Below, piece after piece: positions 7,439 through 15,273 of a DNA stretch of 45,798 nt (the first letter of the stretch is position 1; every line of letters begins with the position of its first letter). The notes beneath the pieces were generated by a model. It worked only from the letters and a program-made list of their open reading frames with translations. It searched no databases and was not told where the DNA came from. Both the position numbers and the translations under genes were made by a program. The stretch lies in contig QZKW01000021.1 of assembly GCA_003599885.1 (NCBI GenBank), positions 1 through 45,798 on the forward strand, read 5' to 3'. The stretch is from Desulfobacteraceae bacterium. Its GTDB lineage: Bacteria; Desulfobacterota; Desulfobacteria; Desulfobacterales; Desulfosalsimonadaceae.

Positions 7439-8236
7439 TTAGCATCCTTTAAAAACAGGTTTTCGTTTTTCAATAAACGCGGTTTGACCTTCCTTAAGGT
7501 CTTCACTGTTGAAACCTTCAGCGAGAATCGCATCTGCTTCCTTTAAGTCGGATTCTTTAAATTCAACAGCCCGGGACAGCATGCCCAATATCCGCTTAGT
7601 TCCTTTAAGGGATAATGGTGCGTTTGCGGCTATCTCGTTTGCAAGGGCGTAGGTCGTGGCTGAAAGTTCAGCCCGGGGGACCAGATAATCCACAATCCCC
7701 ATTTCCTTAACTTCCCGGCCCTTGTATTTCCGAGCTGTGAAAAAAATTTCTTTGGTCCGCGCCAGCCCTATCACTTCAACGAATTGTTTTATGCCTTCCG
7801 GATGATATATGAGGCCGAGTTTTGCAGGCGGCATGCTGACACTGATATCTTCAACAGCGACACGTATATCGCAGCACAAGGCAAGGTTCAGACCAGCCCC
7901 TAATGCATAACCATTCATCATGGCGATCGTCGGGAATGGATAATGTTTAACGCTGGACATTGCCAGTTTCAGCGGATTTTCCTTTTTCATAAGTTCCGCC
8001 ATTTCCGGCGTGAGATCAGTTGGAATGGCAAGAATGTCATATCCGGAAGAAAAAGCTTTGTCTCCTGATCCTGTAAATACAACCGCACGAATGGTTTCAT
8101 CCTGTGCCCATTCTTTTAATATCAGATGAAGCTTGAGAAGTAATTCCGGTGAGAGAGAATTTTTCCTTTCAGGCCGATTAAAAATTATGGTGCCAACGCT
8201 TCCATTTTTTTCTTTTACCAACATTTCGTTCACCAT
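7439..8236 (-). CDS. Crotonase-family protein resembling methylmalonyl-CoA decarboxylase (ScpB/YgfG)
   Basis: A 265-residue crotonase. The two glutamates of true enoyl-CoA hydratases are missing: ALGAGLNLALCC has Asn at the first site and SMPPAKLG has Pro at the second. Instead it shares features with E. coli ScpB: FSSGYDILAIP (FSAGHDI in ScpB), SMPPAKLGLIYHPEGI (SMTPVNLGVPYNLVGI in ScpB) and the C-terminus EKRKPVFKG. Tyr144 matches the ScpB active-site Tyr140, while Tyr66 stands where ScpB has His66. ScpB decarboxylates methylmalonyl-CoA, so a role in decarboxylating a substituted malonyl-CoA made by the mutase is plausible. A GGGGAGG site precedes the ATG. Crotonase fold certain; reaction inferred. 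Confidence 0.8.
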   Translation of the reverse strand: MVNEMLVKEKNGSVGTIIFNRPERKNSLSPELLLKLHLILKEWAQDETIRAVVFTGSGDKAFSSGYDILAIPTDLTPEMAELMKKENPLKLAMSSVKHYPFPTIAMMNGYALGAGLNLALCCDIRVAVEDISVSMPPAKLGLIYHPEGIKQFVEVIGLARTKEIFFTARKYKGREVKEMGIVDYLVPRAELSATTYALANEIAANAPLSLKGTKRILGMLSRAVEFKESDLKEADAILAEGFNSEDLKEGQTAFIEKRKPVFKGC

Positions 8237-8353
8237 GTTTCGCTCCTCCCCAAAATCGTATTATTGATTACAAAATAGCCTGTCAATTTCCCTGCACACC
8301 TCCGTCTCGATCGACCAAACAGAAAAAAATAATAATTTTCTCCTGAAAAAATT

Positions 8354-8788
8354 TCACCAATCCGTATTCACATCAACGACATGGACGTTATAATTCAAAT
8401 CAATCCCTGCATAAGGATGATTCCGATCAAGATAAACCCAGTCTCCGATATACCCCTGAACAGTGAACAACTCACTTTCAAAAATAGTCTTGTGCCTTCT
8501 GATTTTACTGCCGATCTTTATTTCAATGTCCGATGGGAGAGCGCTTTTCTTAAGTCTCAAAACTAATTCTTTTTTCCGCTCCCCATAACCCTGCTCAGCA
8601 GAGACATAGATGGTTTTGCTTTGGCCGGGACCAAGCCCCAGGATCTGTTTTTCCAAACCCTGGGGGAAGTCACCGCGGTCCATTTTAAATTTTATCGGAG
8701 TATTGGCATAAGTATTGTCCAGTACATTTCCTGAAACATCTTCTATTGTGTAGCGCATAGTAACAATAGTATTTTCAGTGACATGCAT
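8354..8788 (-). CDS. FKBP-type (SlyD-like) peptidyl-prolyl isomerase
   Basis: A 144-residue protein with GNVLDNTYANTPIKFKMDRG, PQGLEKQILGLGPGQSKTIYV and AEQGYGER, the SlyD/FKBP signature with an inserted-flap middle segment. It lacks a His-rich metal-binding tail. These cytosolic isomerases assist folding; one beside a large set of anaerobic enzymes may help their assembly. The 117-base gap to the crotonase gene holds no clear terminator, so it may head the minus-strand operon down to 2772. A -24/-12-like element lies about 85 bases upstream. The ribosome-binding site (GGATAT) is weak. Confidence 0.8.
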   Translation of the reverse strand: MHVTENTIVTMRYTIEDVSGNVLDNTYANTPIKFKMDRGDFPQGLEKQILGLGPGQSKTIYVSAEQGYGERKKELVLRLKKSALPSDIEIKIGSKIRRHKTIFESELFTVQGYIGDWVYLDRNHPYAGIDLNYNVHVVDVNTDW

Positions 8789-8873
8789 TTTATATCCATA
8801 AACGAATTAAGTTGGTTTGAATGGGACGGTATCCAAAAATGCTATTTTTAGCCTGCAGCTAAAGGATATTAAA

Positions 8874-8889
8874 TTCAATATCCATGCCA
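8874..8889 (-). promoter_or_regulatory. Sigma-54-like element upstream of the FKBP gene
   Basis: The minus strand reads TGGCATGGATATTGAA: good -24 (TGGCA), ten bases between GG and the -12 dinucleotide, but GA instead of GC at -12, the same deviation as at 2443. It faces the FKBP-to-carboxyltransferase gene run. The inverted repeat at 9154 lies 265 bases upstream. Confidence 0.35.
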
Positions 8890-9153
8890 ACAAACTCCAG
8901 TGGATGGGGTCTTAATTGATTTTGAGTTGGTGGGCTTTTAAAAAGTCAACTTAAATCAGAATAAGCATCGCTGTTCAAAAAATGGGAAAACTTTAGAATA
9001 TCTTTTAAAATCAGCAGGTAAAAAATAAAAACAAATCCTTGTGAAGTAATTGGACATAACGATTTGGGGAGACAGGCAAAAGCTATTTTAACGATAGGGT
9101 TTACTGCAATATTCCCTGATTAAACTCAAAACGCATTGCCGAAGCGTTACAAA

Positions 9154-9170
9154 CCGGTCAAAATGTCCGA
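9154..9170. promoter_or_regulatory. Candidate upstream activator site (copy B, compact form)
   Basis: CCGGTCAAAATGTCCGA contains the inverted pair CGGTCA / TGTCCG separated by three bases, the same half-sites as at 2611 and 37057 but without the intervening core of roughly two helical turns. It ends 175 bases before the -24 element at 9345 and lies between two divergent transcription units. Confidence 0.45.
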
Positions 9171-9344
9171 CGCATATGCCTATACTGAAAGCACTGCGAA
9201 CATTCTTTAATCAACACGATTCTGACTGTTTAATTTTGCAGTATTATTCCAATAATTTCCATATGAATTAATACGGCCTCTCATGCAAAGAGACATCAAC
9301 TACAATCATTTGATTTCTAAATCAGTCAATAGTTTCAATCTTTC

Positions 9345-9360
9345 TGGCACAATATTTGCT
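9345..9360 (+). promoter_or_regulatory. Consensus sigma-54 promoter upstream of the MFS/acyl-CoA synthetase genes
   Basis: TGGCACAATATTTGCT matches TGGCAC-N5-TTGCT exactly, with ten bases between GG and GC. Transcription would start near 9372 and run into the MFS gene at 9526 after a leader of about 150 bases. The rest of the 737-base intergenic region (8789-9525) shows no gene that I can support. Confidence 0.8.
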
Positions 9361-9525
9361 TCATTTAATACAGATTACATATTATAGCCTCAGCGTCATG
9401 GACCGTGTGACTGATCCCGAAGGATTCAGCCAAATGAATCGGGTGATACATAGCCAAACATTTTGTAAAAAAAATGTCCCTTTAATCCTAACTTGTAAAG
9501 GCGAATAAAAGGAGGCCTTGGAACC

Positions 9526-10809
9526 ATGAAAAAATCGACAATAAAATCCCCTGCTTTTCCGGCCGCAATCAACTATCAGTGGGTTATTTTTGCTATTTTA
9601 AGCACAACGCATATGATGATGGCCATGTTTTTCTACTCCTGGGGACCGTTGGCGCCCATAATCAAGGAAAAAACCCTGATAAATAACAGTGAATTCGGGC
9701 TTATCGTATCTACTATGTACTTTGTCATGGTTATTATCTCAATCCCATCGGGTTTTTTGACTGATAAATATGGCGCGAAATGGATGCTGCTACTCTCAGG
9801 TTCTCTTATGGGTGTGGCTTTTTTTCTGATGCCCCTGTTCCCCTTTTACGGTTTTCTTTTTGTCGTTGCCGCTTTGGCCGGTGCCGGATATGGAATGATC
9901 AATCAAATAACTGCAAAGGGGCTCATGTACTGGTTTGAGCCGGATAAAAGGGCGACCGTCATGGGAATAAAACAGACAGGAGTCACCATTGGCGGGGGGT
10001 TAATCGGTATCTATATCCCTTTTTTCGGGATGATCATGGGATGGCAAAAGGCCATAATGTTACTTGTTTTTGTCATATTCGGCATTTTATTATTTTCATA
10101 CTTTTTTTACAAAGAAAAGCCAACGTCATTAGAGACGCCCTCCCCTTCCCCCGGCACCGCACCAAACACAAAAAAAGTCAGTGTGCGGTCGGTCCTGCTC
10201 AAACCGGCACTGATCTTCTTAACAGCGATTCTCACCCTGTTTGCCATATGCCAGGCATGTCTTACTGCTTTTCTGGTCATCTATGTTTATGAAGTATTCC
10301 ATTTATCTATGGCCATTGCAGGGAGTTTGTTTACCGTGGCCATGGTGGGCGGGACGATCAGCCGAATCCTGTTCGGTCTGATCAGTGACCGCCTCTTTCG
10401 GAGGGACAGGATAGCACCGCTTGCATTGCTTGCATTAATAGGTGTTTTAAGCACTCTATCAGTTGTTTTTTTGAATGACACATCACCATTGTGGCTTTTA
10501 TTTATAATATCCGCTTTTTTGGGAGTCGCCTTAATGGGCTGGAATTCGCTGGCTATTGTTCTTGTGGCGGAATTAGCGGGCAACGAACTTGTAGGTTCAG
10601 TCATGGGAGTATTGTTTGCCATCGCATGGGGCGGGATGGTGATCGGGCCTCCGATATTCGGCGCCATTATAGACTTGAACGGATACAATTCCGGATGGCT
10701 TATGCTCTCAATCCTTTTAGGCATTTCATGCGTCGGCCTGGCAATCATCAGGAAAATACAAAAAAAAGAATCAATGCCGGTAAATAGCGCACACCATACT
10801 CAAACATAG
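9526..10809 (+). CDS. Major facilitator superfamily transporter
   Basis: A 427-residue membrane protein with about 12 hydrophobic segments in two halves split by a charged central loop (near residues 195-220, rich in Pro, Ser and Lys). The MFS loop motif appears as GFLTDKYGAKWML after helix 2, with an equivalent GLISDRLFRRDRI in the second half. The N-terminal half resembles the oxalate/formate-antiporter-like group of organic anion carriers, but the substrate cannot be named. An AAAGGAGG site precedes the ATG, and the gene sits behind the best sigma-54 promoter in the window. With the acyl-CoA synthetase genes downstream, import or export of an organic acid is a reasonable guess. Confidence 0.88.
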   Translation: MKKSTIKSPAFPAAINYQWVIFAILSTTHMMMAMFFYSWGPLAPIIKEKTLINNSEFGLIVSTMYFVMVIISIPSGFLTDKYGAKWMLLLSGSLMGVAFFLMPLFPFYGFLFVVAALAGAGYGMINQITAKGLMYWFEPDKRATVMGIKQTGVTIGGGLIGIYIPFFGMIMGWQKAIMLLVFVIFGILLFSYFFYKEKPTSLETPSPSPGTAPNTKKVSVRSVLLKPALIFLTAILTLFAICQACLTAFLVIYVYEVFHLSMAIAGSLFTVAMVGGTISRILFGLISDRLFRRDRIAPLALLALIGVLSTLSVVFLNDTSPLWLLFIISAFLGVALMGWNSLAIVLVAELAGNELVGSVMGVLFAIAWGGMVIGPPIFGAIIDLNGYNSGWLMLSILLGISCVGLAIIRKIQKKESMPVNSAHHTQT

Positions 10810-10856
10810 CTGCCACAACATAATCCTTTACTCAACGACATAAGGTTAAATCTCTA

Positions 10857-11516
10857 ATGGAACGGATATCTCAAAAAGACAAAACGCATACTGTATATCT
10901 GGATGAAGCGGAATCAAAAAAAATGCTGGCATCCGTAAACATCCCTTTCCCCGAAGAAGCGCTTGTCTCCAGTATCAAGGAGGCCCGTGAACATGCGCTT
11001 CACATTGGCTTTCCCGTTGTATTAAAAGGTGTCGGAATCGCCCATAAATCTGAAGCAAACGCTGTTGTGACGCATATAACCGATACGGGAAGTTTGAACA
11101 AAGCTTTCCGGCAGATACAGGAAAATCTGAATCCAAAAACCTTTCTTATTCAGGAAATGGTGCGCGGCAAGAGGGAACTTGTGGTCGGGTTTGAAAGGGA
11201 CAAACTGATGGGCCCTTGCGTGATGTTCGGATTAGGTGGAATATTCGCTGAAATTTTAAAAGATGTCACCTTTCGGTTGGCCCCTATTTCCATTTCAGAT
11301 GCCAAAATGATGCTTCAAGACATTGCCGGAAAAAAAATCCTGGGAAATGTAAGAGGTGAACCCGCAGCCGACCTGGACGCATTAGCCCGCATAATAAAGG
11401 CCGTCGGGGAATTAGGAACCCGCCATAAAAACATAAAATCGATTGATCTCAACCCGATTATTCTTTGCGGGAAAAATCCTGTGGCAGTTGACGCCCTGAT
11501 CGAGATTAAATATTGA
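10857..11516 (+). CDS. ADP-forming acyl-CoA synthetase, beta (ATP-grasp) subunit
   Basis: A 219-residue ATP-grasp protein: FPVVLKGVGIAHKSEANAVV carries the nucleotide-binding lysine, followed by FLIQEMVRGKRELVVGFERD, FGLGGIFAEILKDVTFRLAP and the metal-binding DLNPIIL. This is the beta half of NDP-forming acetyl/acyl-CoA synthetases, which interconvert acyl-CoA + ADP + Pi and acid + ATP + CoA. Its alpha partner follows 53 bases downstream. Start signals are weak (AAGG), so expression may be coupled to the MFS gene 47 bases upstream. It could either conserve energy from an acyl-CoA or activate an acid; sequence does not decide. Confidence 0.88.
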   Translation: MERISQKDKTHTVYLDEAESKKMLASVNIPFPEEALVSSIKEAREHALHIGFPVVLKGVGIAHKSEANAVVTHITDTGSLNKAFRQIQENLNPKTFLIQEMVRGKRELVVGFERDKLMGPCVMFGLGGIFAEILKDVTFRLAPISISDAKMMLQDIAGKKILGNVRGEPAADLDALARIIKAVGELGTRHKNIKSIDLNPIILCGKNPVAVDALIEIKY

Positions 11517-11569
11517 TGGAAATTACAGATTGACATCTTTTAATCAATAAAAACATCAAGAGGTTATCC

Positions 11570-13030
11570 ATGCCCTTTGAACATTTTCAAAAAATATTCT
11601 GCCCTGGATCTGTCGCGTTTGTCGGGGCATCCAATAACCTGAAAACAGCAGGAACACCCCTGTTTTTAAGTATCCTTGCGGCCGGATATAAACAGCCGAT
11701 TTACCCGGTGCATCCCGTGGAAAAGGAAATTTTCGGCATCAAGGCTTATTCCTCCATTCTGGATATTCCCGAAACCCCGGATCTCGTGATTTTCGTTGTA
11801 CATCACGATATTCTTATCAAGCTGCTTAAAGAGTGCGGGCAAAAAGGGATTAAGCAGGCCGTTGTCATTACCGCGGGATATAATGAAACCGGATCAAGAG
11901 GCAGGGCAAAGGAAAAACAGTTGTTGAATGCGGCCGGCAGATACGGCATCCGCTTTATCGGGCCGAACTGCATCGGGGTCTTAAACCCATGGCACCATTT
12001 TAACTGTACATGGTTCCCTTACACACACCAGCCGGGACACATGGGAATTATTTCGCAAAGCGGCAGCTTTGTCACACAAATGCTCCCCTTTCTTGCCGGC
12101 CTGGGGGTTGGGGTTTCCAAGGGGGTAAGTGTAGGGAATCAATCAAATACAGATACTGAAGAATGTCTTGAATATTTTGGCTGTGATGAACAGACACGGG
12201 CCATCGCCCTTTATCTGGAAGGACTTAAAAGGCCGAGGGCATTTTTTGAAATCGCCGGGAAAATCGCTCAAAAAAAACCGGTGGTGGTCTATTATGTCGG
12301 GGGGACCGAAGCCGGCGCACGGGCCGGGATTTCACACACCGGCATGCTGGCCGGAAAAGACGAACTCATGGACGGACTTTTCAAACATGCGGGTGTTCTT
12401 CGCGCCCCGGACAGCGAAACCCTTTTTCACTGGGCGGGGGCCATGTCTCTCCTGCCCCCCATGAAGGGAAACCGGGTTGCCATCATCGGCAATTCAGGAG
12501 GTCCCGGCGCCGCTTTTGCTGACTGTGCCCAGAGATCCGGGCTGGTCATCCCGGTGTTTTCACAAAAGCTTCAGAGCCGCATTAAGGGAATTATTGCCAA
12601 TATCGGCTCAGCAAAAAATCCCATTGACATGACCATGGACTTAAATATTGATTCCCTGATGAAAATACTCCCTAAAATAGTCATTGAATCGGGTGAGGTG
12701 GACGGTATTTTGCATTACGGTTTTTTCGGACCGATACACCATGAGGTTAAATTATCCCTTCTTGATAAAAAGATCAGGGACCTTGCCCGGTTTGAAAAGG
12801 ATCCTTTTCCGGCATATGAAAAGGCGGCCAAGGCCTTATGCGCTTTATCCGTGAAGCATCATTTTCCAATCATAAGTGCTTCTTTTCATGGAGGCTATGA
12901 TCCATGTCAGTCAATTTTGCGAAACAACGGAATCCCCGTGATGCCATGCCCTGAAAAAGCGGCCCAAACCCTTGGAGCGATGTGGAGATACACTGCTATA
13001 CGGCAAAATACGAAGAGCATTTCCCTTTAA
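11570..13030 (+). CDS. ADP-forming acyl-CoA synthetase, alpha (CoA-binding) subunit
   Basis: A 486-residue protein with an N-terminal CoA-binding Rossmann domain (VAFVGASNNLKTAGTPLF, GPNCIGVLNPW) and succinyl-CoA-synthetase-like flavodoxin domains (MGIISQSGSFVTQML, VAIIGNSGGPGAAFADCA). The phosphorylated histidine is expected in GISHTGMLAGKDELMDG. It completes the enzyme with the beta subunit encoded just upstream; archaeal-type split subunits and bacterial fusions are both known. An AGAGG site precedes the ATG. The acyl substrate is unknown. Placement behind the sigma-54 promoter at 9345 ties it to the inferred catabolic regulon. Confidence 0.88.
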   Translation: MPFEHFQKIFCPGSVAFVGASNNLKTAGTPLFLSILAAGYKQPIYPVHPVEKEIFGIKAYSSILDIPETPDLVIFVVHHDILIKLLKECGQKGIKQAVVITAGYNETGSRGRAKEKQLLNAAGRYGIRFIGPNCIGVLNPWHHFNCTWFPYTHQPGHMGIISQSGSFVTQMLPFLAGLGVGVSKGVSVGNQSNTDTEECLEYFGCDEQTRAIALYLEGLKRPRAFFEIAGKIAQKKPVVVYYVGGTEAGARAGISHTGMLAGKDELMDGLFKHAGVLRAPDSETLFHWAGAMSLLPPMKGNRVAIIGNSGGPGAAFADCAQRSGLVIPVFSQKLQSRIKGIIANIGSAKNPIDMTMDLNIDSLMKILPKIVIESGEVDGILHYGFFGPIHHEVKLSLLDKKIRDLARFEKDPFPAYEKAAKALCALSVKHHFPIISASFHGGYDPCQSILRNNGIPVMPCPEKAAQTLGAMWRYTAIRQNTKSISL

Positions 13031-13138
13031 ATTCAATAGTATTTTAACACATGTATAATTTTTTCAATATTAAAAATGATAAACTCGTAAATAGTCCGAG
13101 TCAATATCGGCTTAAGTTTTCTGAAAAAATTTTCTCGC

Positions 13139-13156
13139 TGGCGGGAAATCCCGCCA
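13139..13156. repeat. GC-rich palindrome upstream of the TetR gene
   Basis: TGGCGGGAAATCCCGCCA is a perfect inverted repeat with a short AT loop, flanked by A/T runs, 73 bases before the TetR-family start. It could be the regulator's own operator. It is not a good terminator on either strand because no U tract directly follows the stem. The rest of 13031-13228 is AT-rich with no gene seen. Confidence 0.4.
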
Positions 13157-13228
13157 AAAAAATTCAGGCAAATTGAAGACCCGGGTTTCCATTTAACAAC
13201 TAAATAAAAAATTAAGGTCTATTCAATA

Positions 13229-13828
13229 ATGGGAAAAAAAGAAACAGCGGCTCGTCGACTTGCTATAATACATACTGCAAGAGACTTGTTTGCAGAAAAA
13301 GATTATTATAAGACAAAAATAAGTGATATTACAAATCGGCTGGGGATATCACATGGGACCTTTTATAATTATTTTAACAACAAATCGGATGTTTTTACCC
13401 ATATAATAAAAGGATACATAAAAAGGCTTGAAGAAATATTTTTAAAAGACAACCCACGATTAAGTAATAATGCAATAGAATTCAGAAACCAACTTGTCAG
13501 ATTGACAAACGAACTATTTGATGTATTTATTGAAGATCAAAATATGTACGATCTCCTTTTTTTTAGAGCTGAAGTGGCAGGCTTGGAGATAAAAAAAGAA
13601 ATAAAAAAATTATTTAAAACTGCGGAATTATTTATAGAAAAATATTTAGCGCATGGCGTCAATAAAAAATTTCTAAAAAGCAGCATTGATGCATCACTTA
13701 ACGCTAAAGCAATCAGAGGGATGACAACGGTCGCACTAGAAGACTTGATGGAAAATGACGCGCCTTTACAATTGAAAGAAAGATGGATTATCTCACTTTC
13801 TAATTTCATAATTGATGGGTTATCTTAA
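13229..13828 (+). CDS. TetR/AcrR-family transcriptional regulator
   Basis: A 199-residue protein with the N-terminal TetR DNA-binding domain: IIHTARDLFAEKDYYKTKI, then ITNRLGISHGTFYNYFNNKSDVF, the helix-turn-helix ending in the classic Y-NYF-NKSD pattern. The C-terminal two-thirds is helical and would bind a ligand. It follows the acyl-CoA synthetase genes in the same direction after a 198-base gap containing a palindrome that may be its operator. TetR proteins near acyl-CoA genes often sense acyl-CoA or fatty acids; that is inference here. Codon use is more AT-rich than upstream genes. Confidence 0.88.
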   Translation: MGKKETAARRLAIIHTARDLFAEKDYYKTKISDITNRLGISHGTFYNYFNNKSDVFTHIIKGYIKRLEEIFLKDNPRLSNNAIEFRNQLVRLTNELFDVFIEDQNMYDLLFFRAEVAGLEIKKEIKKLFKTAELFIEKYLAHGVNKKFLKSSIDASLNAKAIRGMTTVALEDLMENDAPLQLKERWIISLSNFIIDGLS

Positions 13829-13858
13829 AACCCTCATGGGATCTCTCCTAAAATACCT

Positions 13859-14839
13859 TTACCCTAATTTCAACGCTGCTTTATGGTAAGCTATTTCCTT
13901 CTTTATCAGTCTGGTAAGTTTGTCAATGGATTCTGTAAAATCAGGCATGTTCTCTTCAGAGGCTTCCTTCAACGCTATAGCAAAATCACGCCATGCCACG
14001 CCTGCTTCCATCATCATCCGGTCGAGGCCGGATTCGGCAATTTCAGGAACAAACTCCGACGCCTGCCGGAGGAAATCATGATACATCAGCCGAAAACCGT
14101 TACCTCCGGTTCCCCGTTTTTCAATCACCTGATATGTAAACCGTGCGATCCATTTCCAGTCATCGATTTCAGACCAATCCCTCATTTCTTTTTTCATTTT
14201 ATAAAGCGCATTTAATCCTGAAGAATCATTTAAGGGTTCAGTTAATGCTCGGCTGTTTTTAATTATCGCCGTTCTTATGATTTTTGGAAAATATCCTGAA
14301 AATTCTATGAAATCAGGCGCGAACATGTCGCCTTTTATATTTATAAAGCCGCCGTTGGAATACCTTGCAAGCCGCATTTTATCAAAAGGGACGGGTAGGG
14401 ATTCTTTCCGCTCCGTATCAGTGACAAAAAACAGCTTTTCTCTCTCGTCATATCCCCATACTGTAATCAGGTGCCCCGGGAAATGGGTACTTGAGTTGTA
14501 ATACGGGAGGTGGTAAATATCCGTTCGCAAAAGTGCGGGTTTCCCTTCATCCAGTCTGCGGCAGAGATATTTTTCGCTTTGTTCGGGATTATCGAATTGT
14601 TCCCAGGAGAATGGATGTCCCGCCCCTTTAAAAAACTGCGCTTCCAGATCAGCGGTTCTTACATGAAGCATCCGGCTCGGCGTAGTCCCGGAAGGGCTTA
14701 AATACCAGATTCCCAGTCCCTCTCCTATGCCAAAACACATTGCTTCAGTTAAGAGATATCCATGAAACCGGATAAGATCGCTTATGGCCGTGCTGGCGCA
14801 ATGACGACCCGGATAATGGGTTACGTTTAAAATCGGCAT
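13859..14839 (-). CDS. BtrH N-terminal domain protein (papain-like fold, acyltransferase-like)
   Basis: A 326-residue protein. HYPGRHCASTAISDLIRFHG near residues 8-27 supplies the nucleophilic cysteine (Cys14); GHLITVWGYD supplies the histidine, followed by FFVTDT. This matches the BtrH N-terminal/DUF4872 family, named after the butirosin acyl-transfer enzyme and related to C39-like peptidases. It probably acts on a thioester or amide, but the substrate is unknown. The start follows AAAGGGG. Upstream on the same strand is only the remnant of a truncated gene (14880-15116), so its original operon partner appears lost next to the transposase at 15274. Confidence 0.7.
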   Translation of the reverse strand: MPILNVTHYPGRHCASTAISDLIRFHGYLLTEAMCFGIGEGLGIWYLSPSGTTPSRMLHVRTADLEAQFFKGAGHPFSWEQFDNPEQSEKYLCRRLDEGKPALLRTDIYHLPYYNSSTHFPGHLITVWGYDEREKLFFVTDTERKESLPVPFDKMRLARYSNGGFINIKGDMFAPDFIEFSGYFPKIIRTAIIKNSRALTEPLNDSSGLNALYKMKKEMRDWSEIDDWKWIARFTYQVIEKRGTGGNGFRLMYHDFLRQASEFVPEIAESGLDRMMMEAGVAWRDFAIALKEASEENMPDFTESIDKLTRLIKKEIAYHKAALKLG

Positions 14840-14879
14840 AAAACCCCTTTATTGTTACAGTAATAAACGGAAATATCTG

Positions 14880-15116
14880 TCAGATTTCTGCCGCTTCCTC
14901 CGGATTCGGCTTCGGCGCAAAATAAGTACTTTTAATGCGATAGTAGTTCCTCATGAGAAAGGTAAACGGCCGGCGGTATGGATAGATTTTTTTGGGGAAA
15001 AACGTTAGTTTGTTCAGCATTTCAAAACCGTCAATCATATTTTCGGAATCCCATTCGACCCTTTCTCCGGTTTGTTTAAAGTCCCACGTATTAAATTTAT
15101 CCTGCTTATAACGGAT
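14880..15116 (-). pseudogene. 3' remnant of a truncated gene upstream of the BtrH-like gene
   Basis: An open frame of 78 codons ends at TGA 14880 and is cut upstream by an in-frame TAA at 15117-15119, with no plausible start. The peptide (DGFEMLNKLTFFPKKIYPY, then RRPFTFLMRNYYRIKSTYF) reads as real protein and resembles the C-terminal tail of a larger enzyme, possibly a B12-type radical SAM protein, but I cannot confirm the family. It is 40 bases from the BtrH-like start. The 5' part is missing on the side of the transposase at 15274. Nothing else is seen in 15120-15228. Confidence 0.5.
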
Positions 15117-15228
15117 TTAGGGGAACTGGATGTTATCAAACTCAACCGGTAGCGGTTAAAACCGGTTCAGATCACAACATATTGAAATTAAAGTAAATAT
15201 TTGATCTAGACTTTTTTATAATGATTTT

Positions 15229-15273
15229 ATATAGTTAGAGAGCATACCCTGGCAAGGAGGTCTCTAACTATAT
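15229..15273 (+). promoter_or_regulatory. Hairpin enclosing the transposase ribosome-binding site
   Basis: ATATAGTTAGAGA (15229-15241) pairs perfectly with TCTCTAACTATAT (15261-15273). The 19-base loop contains the GGAGG site, and the right arm abuts the ATG at 15274. In mRNA this would hold the translation start in a stem-loop, a known way to keep transposase expression low. It could also be related to the element's end. Confidence 0.6.

Noticed and set aside
10287-10748. 153-codon frame antisense to the MFS gene
   Set aside because: It is a shadow of a strongly supported transporter frame, with no independent start signal.
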